Origin: Paracoccaceae bacterium
GTDB taxonomy: Bacteria > Pseudomonadota > Alphaproteobacteria > Rhodobacterales > Rhodobacteraceae
Direction of reading: 5' to 3'
Length of the DNA stretch: 64,000 nt
Assembly: GCA_902554705.1 (NCBI GenBank)
Contig: CACDPP010000001.1
Coordinates: 84,828-148,827, forward strand
Shown: in pieces, positions 18,614 to 27,576 of the stretch
How positions within the stretch are numbered: the stretch's first letter is position 1
Layout: each line of letters begins with the position of its first letter
The notes under the pieces: model-generated
Seen by the model: the letters and a program-made list of their open reading frames with translations, nothing else
Told to the model about the DNA's origin: nothing
Databases searched by the model: none
Position numbers and translations under genes: made by a program

Positions 18614-20172
18614 TTAATACTCTCTCGCAAAATCTTTTTTGCTGCGTTTAAACCTGACAAGCCAAAAAGATTACCTCCTGGATGGGTGCCTGCTCCACAA
18701 ATAAAAAGGCCATCAATTGGAGTGGAATAATCTGACACATCAAATGCCGGCCTTAGTGAATAAAGACTATCTATTTGCAATTCACTATGGTGCCAATGGC
18801 CCCCAGCAACGAAGTATTTTTTTTCAGTTTCATGAGGAAGTAGAAGACTTTTGAATAAAATACCCTTTTTAATTTCAGGAGCCCATTTTTGAATTGTTGA
18901 AATTACCTTATTCATCAAAACTTCCTTTGAATTTTTCCAGCCACCTTTAACGGAATATGGCGTATTCTGAATGCAAATGGAGGCCATAACTGCTCCATTA
19001 AGGGAGGAATCAGAAGAAATTTTACTGAAATACATTTCAAAATTAGGATCTGAAGGAAGTTCATTATACTTAAGAGAGTTAAAGTTACTCTCTACCGCTT
19101 CTAAGGAGGGGGCATAAACGTATCGGTAGTGCGCATCTAAGTTTTGAGAACTGTGTAACTTTGGAAGTTCCTCCAAAATGATGTTGAGTTTACTGGTATT
19201 TCCTGAGTACCTGAGAGCTTGGATCCGTCTTGTTAGATCAGTCTCCAGGTTTTGGGGACCGACTAAATCAAGAAAAGTGTTTACTGGACTGATAGAAGAT
19301 ACAATGGTTTTCGCAGAATATTCCACTCCATTTTCTAGCTTTACACCAGTCACTACGGAGTCCGTTATAATAAGTGAACTGACTTTCCCTTTAAAGACGA
19401 AATCTACTCCATTTTCCTCAGCTGACTTAAACAAAGCATTGATGAAACTGGTGACTCCACCTTGAATAGACAATGATTTCCCTTGATAAGAATCTTTCAT
19501 CTGTGAAAGTTTATATAATAGACCTAAATATGACGTTGGCGATCTAGGCCCTAGTTTTATTCCTAATGTAGAATCAAAAGAAATTAGTCCTTTTAGAGAA
19601 GATGTTTCAAGTTCTTCTTCCACTAAATCAGCAATGCACATAGTAATCATTCGTAAAAGTTCTTGAAATTGTTCTTTACCTTGCAGCCTCAATTTTGCGG
19701 CAGTCAAAAATAAACTGGCTTTACTCCCAAATGTTTTTTGATTTCTCCCTATAGGAATTTGCGATGCCAATCTTTGGAAGAGATGGCTCTGGTTAAAAAA
19801 TTTCTCTCTTAATTCTTTCCATCGTTTGAATTCGTTCTCCGTGATACCTTCTATGCTTTTCCCAAAGTTACTGCCGAATACAACGTTTTCATTTTCTATG
19901 CTCAAGCCTACGGTCTTTAAACCATCTTCATTAAACAAAAGTTCATATTTGCTGAGCCCCAAATCTTGCACTACATCTTTTGAAATACCAATTGCATTAC
20001 TAGCCAATTCTGGAGCTTGAAAACCTTTAAATAAAACTTCACTCCTGGCCATTCCACCGTAGGTTTCGCCGGCTTCAAGTAAAAGGACTCTCCTTCCAGA
20101 AGCTGCCAACTTTGAAGCTACGATGAGGCCGTTGTGTCCAGCCCCAATCACAATTACGTCATAAGACTTCAT
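18610..20172 (-). CDS. FAD-dependent oxidoreductase, phytoene-dehydrogenase/PYROXD2-like (second of pair)
   Basis: Flavoprotein of 520 residues in the phytoene desaturase/PYROXD2 superfamily. The FAD loop is VIGAGHNGLIVA (8-19), with Glu33 for the ribose and GGMARSE at 39-45. The C-terminal FAD motif is FICGAGTHPGGNLFG, ending in an NAAKKIL helix. It is not a carotenoid gene by context: its operon partners are a paralogous flavoprotein (14-bp overlap upstream) and a folate-binding GcvT-like protein. The probable job is oxidation of an amine or a ring carbon in a catabolic route. The substrate is unknown. Confidence 0.8.
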   Translation of the reverse strand: MKSYDVIVIGAGHNGLIVASKLAASGRRVLLLEAGETYGGMARSEVLFKGFQAPELASNAIGISKDVVQDLGLSKYELLFNEDGLKTVGLSIENENVVFGSNFGKSIEGITENEFKRWKELREKFFNQSHLFQRLASQIPIGRNQKTFGSKASLFLTAAKLRLQGKEQFQELLRMITMCIADLVEEELETSSLKGLISFDSTLGIKLGPRSPTSYLGLLYKLSQMKDSYQGKSLSIQGGVTSFINALFKSAEENGVDFVFKGKVSSLIITDSVVTGVKLENGVEYSAKTIVSSISPVNTFLDLVGPQNLETDLTRRIQALRYSGNTSKLNIILEELPKLHSSQNLDAHYRYVYAPSLEAVESNFNSLKYNELPSDPNFEMYFSKISSDSSLNGAVMASICIQNTPYSVKGGWKNSKEVLMNKVISTIQKWAPEIKKGILFKSLLLPHETEKKYFVAGGHWHHSELQIDSLYSLRPAFDVSDYSTPIDGLFICGAGTHPGGNLFGLSGLNAAKKILRESIK

Positions 20173-21790
20173 AAGCGTCCCTAATATCGGAGTCAGGCAA
20201 ATTAAGATCCTTCAGTATTTCAACGGCCGCATTACGGCCAGGAGCACCCATTACACCACCGCCAGGGTGGGTAGAGGAACCACACATATATAGACCTTTA
20301 ATGGGACTTCTATATTGAGCATAACCGGGAATTGGTCTGTTAAACAAAAGCTGGTCAAAAGTTAACTCGCCCTGGAAAATGTTTCCCTCCGTCAAACCAA
20401 CCTCCTCTTCAAGCTCTTTGGGAGTTCTTACTTCCATATGTAGAATTTTATCTTTGAAACCCGGCGAATAGTCTGCAATCTGTTGTATTACAGTCTCTCC
20501 AAATGCGTCCTTATTCTCTTTAGTCCAATTTTTGCCACCTACTTTTGGAGGGCAATATTGAACAAAGCAACTCATGAAATGCTTTCCAGGAGGAGCCATG
20601 GTAGGATCTGTTAAAGTAGGTATCATCATATCTAAAAATGGATCCCGGGACCAAGTTCCCATTTTCCAATCGTCGTAAGCTCTCTCCATCCTTTCAATAC
20701 TGTCCGTGAAATGAATATCACCCTTTAAACATGGATTATTATCTGAGACACCTGGAAATTTTGGCATACTATCAAGAGCGATATTAACCTTTCCTGATGA
20801 GCCACGTATCTTAAAATTATTCACTTTTTTTATAAAGTTTGGTGGCAGATGTTCGGGATCAGTCAATTTTAAAAATGTACGCTTTACGTCAGCATTTGAA
20901 ACAACATTTCTTGCCAAATACTCGTCTCCATTTTTTAATATGACACCTCTAACTCGAGCACCTCTAATATCGACTTTCTCTACCTCAGAATTGTTGAGCA
21001 ACGTACCACCCATTGCTCTAAAGGATGAAGTCAGAGCTTTAGAAATAGCTCCCATTCCTCCGCGCGCATAGCCCCACGCCCCGATCGAACCATCAACTTC
21101 GCCCATATAGTGATGTAATAGGACGTAGGCGGTACCTGGTGACATTGGCCCCAAAGCTGTTCCGATGATACCGGACACTGCAAGAGAAGCCTTTATCACT
21201 TCATTTTCAAAATATTCATCTAAAAAGTCTGAAATTGACATAGTCCAAAAACGAATAGTATCAGCCAATTCACTAGCAGTTAAGTCATTTACTTTACGCA
21301 AAAGGTAAAGCATTTCTGAGAGATCTCTAAATTTAAAGCTCGCCGGATCTGGTGCAGTTCTCATTAAAAGCGGTTGAATAAATCTGCACTGCTTAAGAAT
21401 ATCCCTAGAGTATCTAGAATAAGACTCGCTGTCTTTTACACTAAACCGCTCTAACTCTCGCTTTTTTGCCTGGTAGTTTCTGTAGGATGCAAGATAATCA
21501 CCATCTCTGGTGAATACCGTTCCGCCCTCTATGGCAACAATCTGTAGTCCATGTTTTGGCAGCTCCAAGTCTCGCATGATTTCAGGTCTAAAAAGACTGC
21601 AAACATAGGAACAGTTTGAATATAAAATTCCAGGATGGAGTTCACGACTAACCGCAGCACCTCCTATCCAGTCATTTTTTTCGAGAACTAAAACGTTTAA
21701 CCCTGCTTTTTGAAGGTAACACGCATTGACCAAGCCATTATGACCAGAACCGATCACTATTACATCAAAGTTTTTTTCCACGGACTGCAC
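20159..21790 (-). CDS. FAD-dependent oxidoreductase, PYROXD2-like (first of pair)
   Basis: Flavoprotein of 543 residues. The dinucleotide loop is VIGSGHNGLVNA (12-23), ribose-binding Glu37 is in VLEK, and the C-terminal motif is YMCGSSTHPGGGVMGAPGRNAA. It resembles bacterial PYROXD2 homologues more than CrtI. The start is taken as GTG at 21790 with TTAGGT upstream; a second GTG four codons later is possible. It leads the minus-strand operon PYROXD2-PYROXD2-GcvT, overlaps its paralogue by 14 bp, and is divergent from the Pot-type transporter. The two paralogues may form a heteromer or act consecutively. Confidence 0.82.
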   Translation of the reverse strand: MQSVEKNFDVIVIGSGHNGLVNACYLQKAGLNVLVLEKNDWIGGAAVSRELHPGILYSNCSYVCSLFRPEIMRDLELPKHGLQIVAIEGGTVFTRDGDYLASYRNYQAKKRELERFSVKDSESYSRYSRDILKQCRFIQPLLMRTAPDPASFKFRDLSEMLYLLRKVNDLTASELADTIRFWTMSISDFLDEYFENEVIKASLAVSGIIGTALGPMSPGTAYVLLHHYMGEVDGSIGAWGYARGGMGAISKALTSSFRAMGGTLLNNSEVEKVDIRGARVRGVILKNGDEYLARNVVSNADVKRTFLKLTDPEHLPPNFIKKVNNFKIRGSSGKVNIALDSMPKFPGVSDNNPCLKGDIHFTDSIERMERAYDDWKMGTWSRDPFLDMMIPTLTDPTMAPPGKHFMSCFVQYCPPKVGGKNWTKENKDAFGETVIQQIADYSPGFKDKILHMEVRTPKELEEEVGLTEGNIFQGELTFDQLLFNRPIPGYAQYRSPIKGLYMCGSSTHPGGGVMGAPGRNAAVEILKDLNLPDSDIRDAYEVL

Positions 21791-22172
21791 TACCTAAGTT
21801 GAAGAGTTATTTCTCATCACACCTTAACATTACAAAATGGCGAGTCAAAAAATTGATTATTATTTTATTGTAATAATTGAAATTTTTTACTTCCAGATAA
21901 ACTTAAGTTCCCATTCTTGAAACTTGTTATAGAAAGCAAGTATATTTTTTCGGAACAACATGATGCTTATACTTCTTTGGAAAAGACTCCGTCACCGAAT
22001 TATAGCTATTTTTCTTGACGAACCAAAGCCATTAAGCATTATGGCTTTTTAATGACAAATAATACTGACAGTAATTTAGTACGCTAATTGAGAATTAAAA
22101 CGGGGATAAAAAATTTTTAGCTTAACATTTAAAGACGAAACAAAAAAAGGCTGGAAACTTCTATCTACTCCA
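21791..22172. promoter_or_regulatory. Divergent regulatory region with orphan hairpins
   Basis: This is the longest non-coding stretch in the window, between the PYROXD2-type operon and the potB-like gene. It is very AT-rich. I see two plus-strand hairpins followed by T runs: ACTTG/CAAGT (about 21925-21944, then TATATTTTTT) and AAGCCAT/ATGGCTT (22026-22047, T tail to 22050). They have no upstream gene to terminate. A TTGACG at about 22015 could be a -35 element. The last 60 bp may encode the true potB N-terminus. No known riboswitch was recognised. Confidence 0.45.
22026..22050 (+). terminator. Terminator-like hairpin upstream of potB-like gene
   Basis: Seven-bp stem AAGCCAT (22026-22032) and ATGGCTT (22041-22047) with an 8-nt loop, and a T run ending at 22050. 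It looks like an intrinsic terminator on the plus strand, but no coding sequence lies upstream on that strand. It could end a short leader transcript or attenuate the transporter operon. Confidence 0.45.
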
Positions 22173-22979
22173 TTGGCGTTCAGCATCATTCTACTGGCAG
22201 CTCCACTGACAATGATGTTCCTATTGAGCTTTTGGACACAAGATTATTTAGTTCTAGACAAAACTTTCACTTTAAATAATTACATTGAAGCTTTTACACA
22301 GCCTGTTTACCAATTACTATTTTCGAGATCTCTGTACATTTCGCTAACGGTAACTTTTTTTACCGTTTTGCTGGCCTACCCAATGGCTTATTTTATTTCT
22401 TTTTATGGCGGCAACAGAAAAGCACTTTGGTTATTCTTAATTACGATACCATTTTGGACCAGCTACCTCCTTAGAATGTTTTTATGGAAGGTCATTCTGG
22501 GATATAATGGCGTTCTAAATTCATTTCTGTTGTGGTTGGAAATGATAAGTGAACCTCTTACTTTTATCTTATATAATTCTAATGCCGTAATCATTGCGCT
22601 TACTCATGGTTGGGCGCCTTTTGCTATTTTACCAATTTTTGTTTCCCTAGAAAAAATTGATAGATCTTTACTCGAAGCAAGTAGAGATCTAGGAGATGGG
22701 CCAATTAAACAATTTTTCAGGGTAATCCTGCCGTTATCAATGCCAGGTGTGGTTGGCGCCGCCCTGATAATTTTCATCCCCACAGTCGGAGATTACATTA
22801 CACCAAAATTAGTTGGCGGCACTGATGGTTTAATGATCGCAAATATGATCCAAGTTCAATTCTCAAAAGCAAATAACGCTCCTCTCGCTGCGGCTTTATC
22901 TGTTTCCTCATTAGTAATTGTAGCATTTATTTCAATTGTTTTTGTTCTCATCAACAAAAAATACCTAAGGAGATACTAA
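22173..22979 (+). CDS. Polyamine-type ABC transporter permease (PotB-like)
   Basis: Inner-membrane permease of a spermidine/putrescine-class importer, with six hydrophobic helices and the cytoplasmic EAA loop EASRDLGDGPIKQFF that docks on the ATPase. The first recognised start is TTG at 22173, which would begin directly inside helix 1. The frame stays open upstream to a TAA at 22107 and encodes a plausible cytoplasmic lead (FKDETKKGWKLLSTP). The only start-like codon there is ATT at 22113, preceded by GGGGAT. The real N-terminus is therefore uncertain. The stop is directly followed by the ATG of the second permease. Confidence 0.85.
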   Translation: MAFSIILLAAPLTMMFLLSFWTQDYLVLDKTFTLNNYIEAFTQPVYQLLFSRSLYISLTVTFFTVLLAYPMAYFISFYGGNRKALWLFLITIPFWTSYLLRMFLWKVILGYNGVLNSFLLWLEMISEPLTFILYNSNAVIIALTHGWAPFAILPIFVSLEKIDRSLLEASRDLGDGPIKQFFRVILPLSMPGVVGAALIIFIPTVGDYITPKLVGGTDGLMIANMIQVQFSKANNAPLAAALSVSSLVIVAFISIVFVLINKKYLRRY

Positions 22980-22980
22980 G

Positions 22981-23778
22981 ATGGTCCGTCCGGGTAAATT
23001 CCTCAAAGTCTTTGCGATTACATATTTAATATTTTTGTATGCGCCGGCATTACTGCTTCCAATATTTTCATTTAATTCAAGCCAAATTATTGCTTTTCCA
23101 TTATCGGGTTTTACCACCGGTTGGTTCAAAGCCTTATTGTATCAAGAGACTTTACATGAAGCTCTAAAAAATTCACTTATTGTGGCCGCGTCATCAAGTA
23201 TTTTTGCTACAATATTGGGCACACTAGCTTCTCGCTCGTCAAGCAGGTACAATTTTCCCGGCAAACAGTTTTCGCTAACCTTCATTCTGGCACCACTAGT
23301 TTTGCCTGAAATAATAGTCGGCGTATCACTTTTGATCGTACTGATTCAGCTCGGATTGCCACTTAATCTGTGGAGCGTCGTTTTAGGCCATACACTTCTA
23401 ATAATGCCGTTCTCAATACTGATCATGAATTCTGCCTTTAACAATCTTGATATTAGTTTAGAGGAAGCATCTCTCGATCTTGGCGAGACGCCAATTGGAA
23501 CCTTCCGCCGCGTAATCCTACCGCTAGTATATCCCGGTATAATGGCTAGCTTATTACTCGGTTTTACGTTGTCTTTGGACGAATTTATAATAGCTTTTTT
23601 CTTAACTGGAACAGAGACAACATTACCAGTTTACATATGGTCATTGTTTCGATTTCCGAAACAATTACCCACAACAATGGCACTAGGTACAATTCTAATC
23701 TTGGTTTCATTAATTTTGCTGTCTCTCAGTGAATATTTCCGAAGAAGAGCAGCAAAAAATCAAACGTCTGTATTATAA
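22981..23778 (+). CDS. Polyamine-type ABC transporter permease (PotC-like)
   Basis: Second permease of the importer, 265 residues, with six hydrophobic segments and the EAA-loop sequence EEASLDLGETPIGTFRR around residues 160-176. It starts 1 bp after the PotB-like stop, so translation is probably coupled. The sequence SLDEFIIAFFLTGTETTLP near 198-216 is typical of PotC/YdcV-type subunits. It forms the membrane channel with the preceding permease and is powered by the following ATPase. Family assignment is firm, but the substrate class is broad (polyamines, betaines, opine-like amines). Confidence 0.9.
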   Translation: MVRPGKFLKVFAITYLIFLYAPALLLPIFSFNSSQIIAFPLSGFTTGWFKALLYQETLHEALKNSLIVAASSSIFATILGTLASRSSSRYNFPGKQFSLTFILAPLVLPEIIVGVSLLIVLIQLGLPLNLWSVVLGHTLLIMPFSILIMNSAFNNLDISLEEASLDLGETPIGTFRRVILPLVYPGIMASLLLGFTLSLDEFIIAFFLTGTETTLPVYIWSLFRFPKQLPTTMALGTILILVSLILLSLSEYFRRRAAKNQTSVL

Positions 23779-23800
23779 AATTTAAGGGAATTTTTAAACG

Positions 23801-24877
23801 ATGGGTAAGTTAGTTCAGGTAAAAAATGCCTTTAAAAGTTTTGGTGACGTTAATGCTGTGAATGGTGTTTCTTTAGACATCGAGGAAGGCCAGTTCTATT
23901 CACTTTTAGGTCCTTCTGGCTGTGGTAAAACTACCCTATTACGACTAATTGCTGGCTTCGAAAAACCAACTTCTGGACAAGTCTTTATTGATAATACTTC
24001 GATGGAAGGTATTGAGCCCAATTTACGACCAACAAATATGGTTTTCCAAAATTACGCTATTTTCCCGCATTTAAATGTAGAGGAAAATGTGGCTTACGGA
24101 TTGCGAAACAAACGTGAAAATAGAACCAAACAAAACAAACTTGTTGATGAAGCACTTGAACTAGTAGGATTATCTGGCCTCAATAAACGTTCTGCGAATG
24201 CCCTTTCCGGCGGCCAAAAGCAGCGTGTTGCTCTAGCGCGTGCACTAATATTGAAACCAAAAGTCCTTTTATTAGATGAGCCTCTCTCAGCTTTAGATAA
24301 GAAGCTAAGAGAACAGATGCAATCAGAGCTAAGACACCTACAGCGAGCCGTTGGGATTACTTTTATACTTGTAACCCATGACCAATACGAAGCGCTTACA
24401 ATGAGTGACAGAGTAGCCGTTATGTTCGATGGAAAGGTCGCACAAGAAGCATCACCTAGAGATCTTTACGAACTTCCAACCTCACAAAAAGTTGCTTCTT
24501 TCATTGGAGAAATGACTTTTATTGAAGGTGAAATTATAGGTGAAAACCAAAAGTTAAAGATTCAGTCTGAAATTTTTGGACAAATAACTATAGATAAATC
24601 TCGAGTTTTTGGACAATCATCTAAAAGGATAGTCCTTGGAATACGGCCCGAGAAAATAGCTATAGTTCCAAGAACTTCTCGATCAAAAAATTTAGTTTCT
24701 GGAAAAATAATTGACGTATCATACTTCGGCGAAACAACTAATTATAAAGTCGCATGCGGTGCTACTGAAACTTTGACAATCTCGTCGCAAAATTCTGTTG
24801 GGCAGCTTAGTTATTCCGTTGGTGAAGAAATCCAGTTAAAGGCTGATTTGGATAATATAATAGCTTTTTCAACTTGA
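23801..24877 (+). CDS. Polyamine-type ABC transporter ATPase (PotA-like)
   Basis: ATP-binding subunit of 358 residues energising the PotB/PotC-like permeases. Walker A is GPSGCGKTT at 37-45, Q-loop Gln83 is in VFQNYAIFPH, signature LSGGQ is at 135-139, Walker B LLLDEPLSALD is at 156-166, and the H-loop is in LVTHDQYEA. The last 110 or so residues form a TOBE domain, as in PotA. It follows PotC by 22 bp, completes a plus-strand operon and ends at a strong terminator at 24879-24910. Confidence 0.93.
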   Translation: MGKLVQVKNAFKSFGDVNAVNGVSLDIEEGQFYSLLGPSGCGKTTLLRLIAGFEKPTSGQVFIDNTSMEGIEPNLRPTNMVFQNYAIFPHLNVEENVAYGLRNKRENRTKQNKLVDEALELVGLSGLNKRSANALSGGQKQRVALARALILKPKVLLLDEPLSALDKKLREQMQSELRHLQRAVGITFILVTHDQYEALTMSDRVAVMFDGKVAQEASPRDLYELPTSQKVASFIGEMTFIEGEIIGENQKLKIQSEIFGQITIDKSRVFGQSSKRIVLGIRPEKIAIVPRTSRSKNLVSGKIIDVSYFGETTNYKVACGATETLTISSQNSVGQLSYSVGEEIQLKADLDNIIAFST

Positions 24878-24878
24878 T

Positions 24879-24910
24879 CTCAGAGGCGAAATTCGCCTCT
24901 GAGGTTTTTT
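24879..24910 (+). terminator. Intrinsic terminator after the potBCA-like operon
   Basis: Perfect 12-bp inverted repeat, CTCAGAGGCGAA (24879-24890) and TTCGCCTCTGAG (24892-24903), folding with a small loop and followed by a run of six T residues on the plus strand (24905-24910). It sits between the convergent ATPase and binding-protein genes. Only the plus strand has the T tract, although the hairpin may also stabilise the opposite transcript. Confidence 0.88.
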
Positions 24911-24922
24911 ATTTAGCCTTGA

Positions 24923-25975
24923 TTAGAAGCCGCTTTTAATGAGTTCCCATTCTTTAATCATTCTTTCCCTGAGTGCTGGATCAGAAGGTTTTTGGAATAA
25001 AGAACCCTCAGTATAACTTGCTAATGGCTCCCATCCATTCTCTTTACCAACAGTTGCCATAACTTCTTTATTCGTATGTCCATAACCCCACTCAGTAACG
25101 ATATATTCTGCAGAGGCGTCAGAAAGCCAAGCATCAAGAAAATCGTAGGCTTTTTGTTCCGAGCCAGGTGCATCTTTCATCATTGTATAGCCACACACCC
25201 AAGTTGAAGAGCCTTCTTTGGTGTCTCGTTTGAAGACAGTCTCTGGTGCGTCATCTTCCCAACTGAGAGTAAATGCAACCTCATTCCACGTCCATTCTAA
25301 AAGAATTTCTCCACTCTTCATAAGCGCGGCACCTTCAGCACCGTCAGCATGATATTGTCGAACGTTTTTGTGCACTTTTCTTAAAAAATCTGAAGCATTT
25401 TTAAAATCTTCGTCCGTAGATTTTGTCCAATCCATCACTCCTACAGCCAGATAACCTAGGGCATAGGCGTCGTCTACGTTGTCAATAATTGACACACGCC
25501 CTTGAAATTTTGGATCAGCGAAAACGTACAAAGAGCTGGCTTCTTCTGCGGATACTTCTTCAGCATTATATGTTAATGCTGTTGCGCCCCAATCTATCGG
25601 AAGTGCCCATTGAACACCGTCAACTTGAAAGCCCTCCATTCCAGCAAATCCAGGGTCGACCTTATCAAAGTTTGACAGTCTAGAAGTATCAATAGGTTTT
25701 ATAATTCCTGCGTTTCGCCATTTTACGACTGATTGAGAACAGGGGTGTCCCAAGTCAGCCCTAAACCCTGCGCGTACTTTTTGAAAAGCTTCTTCCTCAT
25801 CTGAAAAGAAAGAATAAGTCGGCGCATCACCGTATTTTTTCATATAATCTTGGAAGAACATTTCGTCTTCATATCCACCCCAGTCGAACACTACCAGTTC
25901 ACTGTCTGCTGCGAATGCAGGAGCACCGAATGAAAATGCAGTTGCAGCCACCAGGTAACTTAAAGTTTTTCTCAT
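24923..25975 (-). CDS. Periplasmic polyamine-type substrate-binding protein (PotD-like)
   Basis: Solute-binding protein of about 350 residues captured in the periplasm for the adjacent ABC importer. An ATG at 25975 gives a textbook signal peptide (MRKTLSYLVAATAFS, cleavage after AFA); TTG at 25984 is the longer alternative. AAGGAA lies upstream. The mature start VVFDWGGYED is the PotD/SBP family beta-strand. It is encoded on the opposite strand, convergent with the permease/ATPase operon, so the binding protein has its own promoter. Codon choice looks richer in G/C at third positions than its neighbours, in keeping with high expression. Confidence 0.88.
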   Translation of the reverse strand: MRKTLSYLVAATAFSFGAPAFAADSELVVFDWGGYEDEMFFQDYMKKYGDAPTYSFFSDEEEAFQKVRAGFRADLGHPCSQSVVKWRNAGIIKPIDTSRLSNFDKVDPGFAGMEGFQVDGVQWALPIDWGATALTYNAEEVSAEEASSLYVFADPKFQGRVSIIDNVDDAYALGYLAVGVMDWTKSTDEDFKNASDFLRKVHKNVRQYHADGAEGAALMKSGEILLEWTWNEVAFTLSWEDDAPETVFKRDTKEGSSTWVCGYTMMKDAPGSEQKAYDFLDAWLSDASAEYIVTEWGYGHTNKEVMATVGKENGWEPLASYTEGSLFQKPSDPALRERMIKEWELIKSGF

Positions 25976-26183
25976 TTTTCCCAATTCCTTTTTAATTTCA
26001 TAGTCTAAGCTTCATACAATACTTTAATTTGTACTGAGTCTAGAAAAATAGGAAGACCTAAATTTAGAAACACCTTCATTGTGGCTGAATTTTTAAAATT
26101 TTCTCTGACTTCATTAGGTTGCATAGTACGAAACTGCACTGTAGCATCTTTCAAAATTCAAAAGCTAGAAGTGGATAAAGCCC

Positions 26184-27467
26184 TTGAGCGCACCTCTTCC
26201 AACTAACCCCGATATTATTATAATTGGTGCTGGTTCATCAGGTCTCTCAGCAGCAAAAAAGCTTCAGGAACTAGGAACCTCGTATGTAGTCTTAGAGGCT
26301 TCAGATCGTATTGGAGGTCGAGCTTACACCGAGAGTAATATTTTTGGCCAACCTGTTGATCATGGTTGTTCTTGGATATCAGGCTCCAATGATAACATCT
26401 TCTCAAATTTGGGTAAAATTAATAACTTTACACTCGTAGACCACTCTAACCCAAAAATCGAAATGTTTGAGAGAGACGGTACAAAATCTCCAAAAGAAGC
26501 AGTAAAAGAATACAATAAATCTGAATTTAAAATAAAAGAAATTCTTCGTGACACCGGCCGCCGGGGAATTGATATACCAGCATCAAGAGTAATTCCAAAA
26601 GTTCCATATGGTGAATGTTTTCAGAATTGGGAGGGCGCATTAAACTACGCTGTTGATGTAGATCAAATATCGACAGCAGAATATTGGAATACAAAAGATA
26701 CCCAACCAAGTTTTATTGTAAAAGAGGGTCTAGGTAATTTAGTAGCTACATTAAACAACAACTTTCCTATCGCTTTCAACACAAGTGTACTTAAAATAGA
26801 TTATTCAGGTTCAGGCGTAAAAGTTATTACGTCCAATGGAACAATTTTGGCTAAGGCTTGTATTTGTACCGTTTCAATTGGTGTTTTAAAGTCCGAAAAA
26901 ATAAAGTTTACACCCAAACTTCCCAATAAAACGCAAAAGGCACTTGATGGCATTCAAATGGGGCTCCTTGTAAAAATCCCTCTTCTGTTCGACGGAAGCA
27001 GATTAGGATTTACTGAAAATAGTTTCGTGCAATATGACATTGCACCTGAAAATATTGGAAGTGGCTGCTATTTCTTAGCATGGCCAACTGGACACGATTA
27101 TATAGTTGCGTTTATCGGTGGGCGATTTGCCTGGAACTTATCGAAGCAAGGCGAAGACGAAATTGTGGAATACGCCCTTTCTAAACTCGAAACTTTGGCT
27201 GGATACGATATCCGCAAGCATTTTCTAAAAGGCTTTGCTTTCGATTGGGCAAATAACCCACTTTCTAAAGGATCCTATTCTGCAGTTAAACCCGGCTGTT
27301 ACGGCGCACGAGAGATGCTAAGTGAACCTGTTGCAGACAAGTTAATATTTGCAGGTGAGGCAACCGCAGGTGATTTAGCAGGCCTAGTAAATGGCGCATA
27401 TGAGAGTGGTAAAATGGCAGCTACTCGAATATCCAATATCATCAAACTTAAAAATAAATCTCTGTAA
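26184..27467 (+). CDS. Flavin monoamine/polyamine oxidase family protein
   Basis: FAD-dependent amine oxidase of 427 residues. The N-terminal loop is IIGAGSSGLSAA (13-24), Glu38 binds ribose, RIGGRAYTE is at 42-50, and the C-terminal motif is FAGEATAGDLAGLVNGA. These are features of the MAO/polyamine oxidase family, which oxidise C-N bonds and release an aldehyde, an amine and hydrogen peroxide. There is no signal peptide, so a cytoplasmic location is expected. The proposed TTG start lacks a strong Shine-Dalgarno sequence. It is divergent from the PotD-like gene and next to Rieske and transporter genes, which argues for oxidation of the imported amine. Confidence 0.87.
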   Translation: MSAPLPTNPDIIIIGAGSSGLSAAKKLQELGTSYVVLEASDRIGGRAYTESNIFGQPVDHGCSWISGSNDNIFSNLGKINNFTLVDHSNPKIEMFERDGTKSPKEAVKEYNKSEFKIKEILRDTGRRGIDIPASRVIPKVPYGECFQNWEGALNYAVDVDQISTAEYWNTKDTQPSFIVKEGLGNLVATLNNNFPIAFNTSVLKIDYSGSGVKVITSNGTILAKACICTVSIGVLKSEKIKFTPKLPNKTQKALDGIQMGLLVKIPLLFDGSRLGFTENSFVQYDIAPENIGSGCYFLAWPTGHDYIVAFIGGRFAWNLSKQGEDEIVEYALSKLETLAGYDIRKHFLKGFAFDWANNPLSKGSYSAVKPGCYGAREMLSEPVADKLIFAGEATAGDLAGLVNGAYESGKMAATRISNIIKLKNKSL

Positions 27468-27576
27468 TTTAGATTTAAATTCTAGAAATTTTCGTCACAT
27501 CTTTACCAAATAAATAACTTCGTTGCTTCCTAAATAATTTGCCAACTAATTCCATAAGCATTTTCCATAAAAAACT

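Noticed and set aside
18610..21790. Carotenoid desaturases (CrtI/CrtD)
   Set aside because: The superfamily matches, but the operon holds a GcvT-like gene and sits by an amine importer, and the C-terminal motifs are PYROXD2-like. The real crtI is at the window end.
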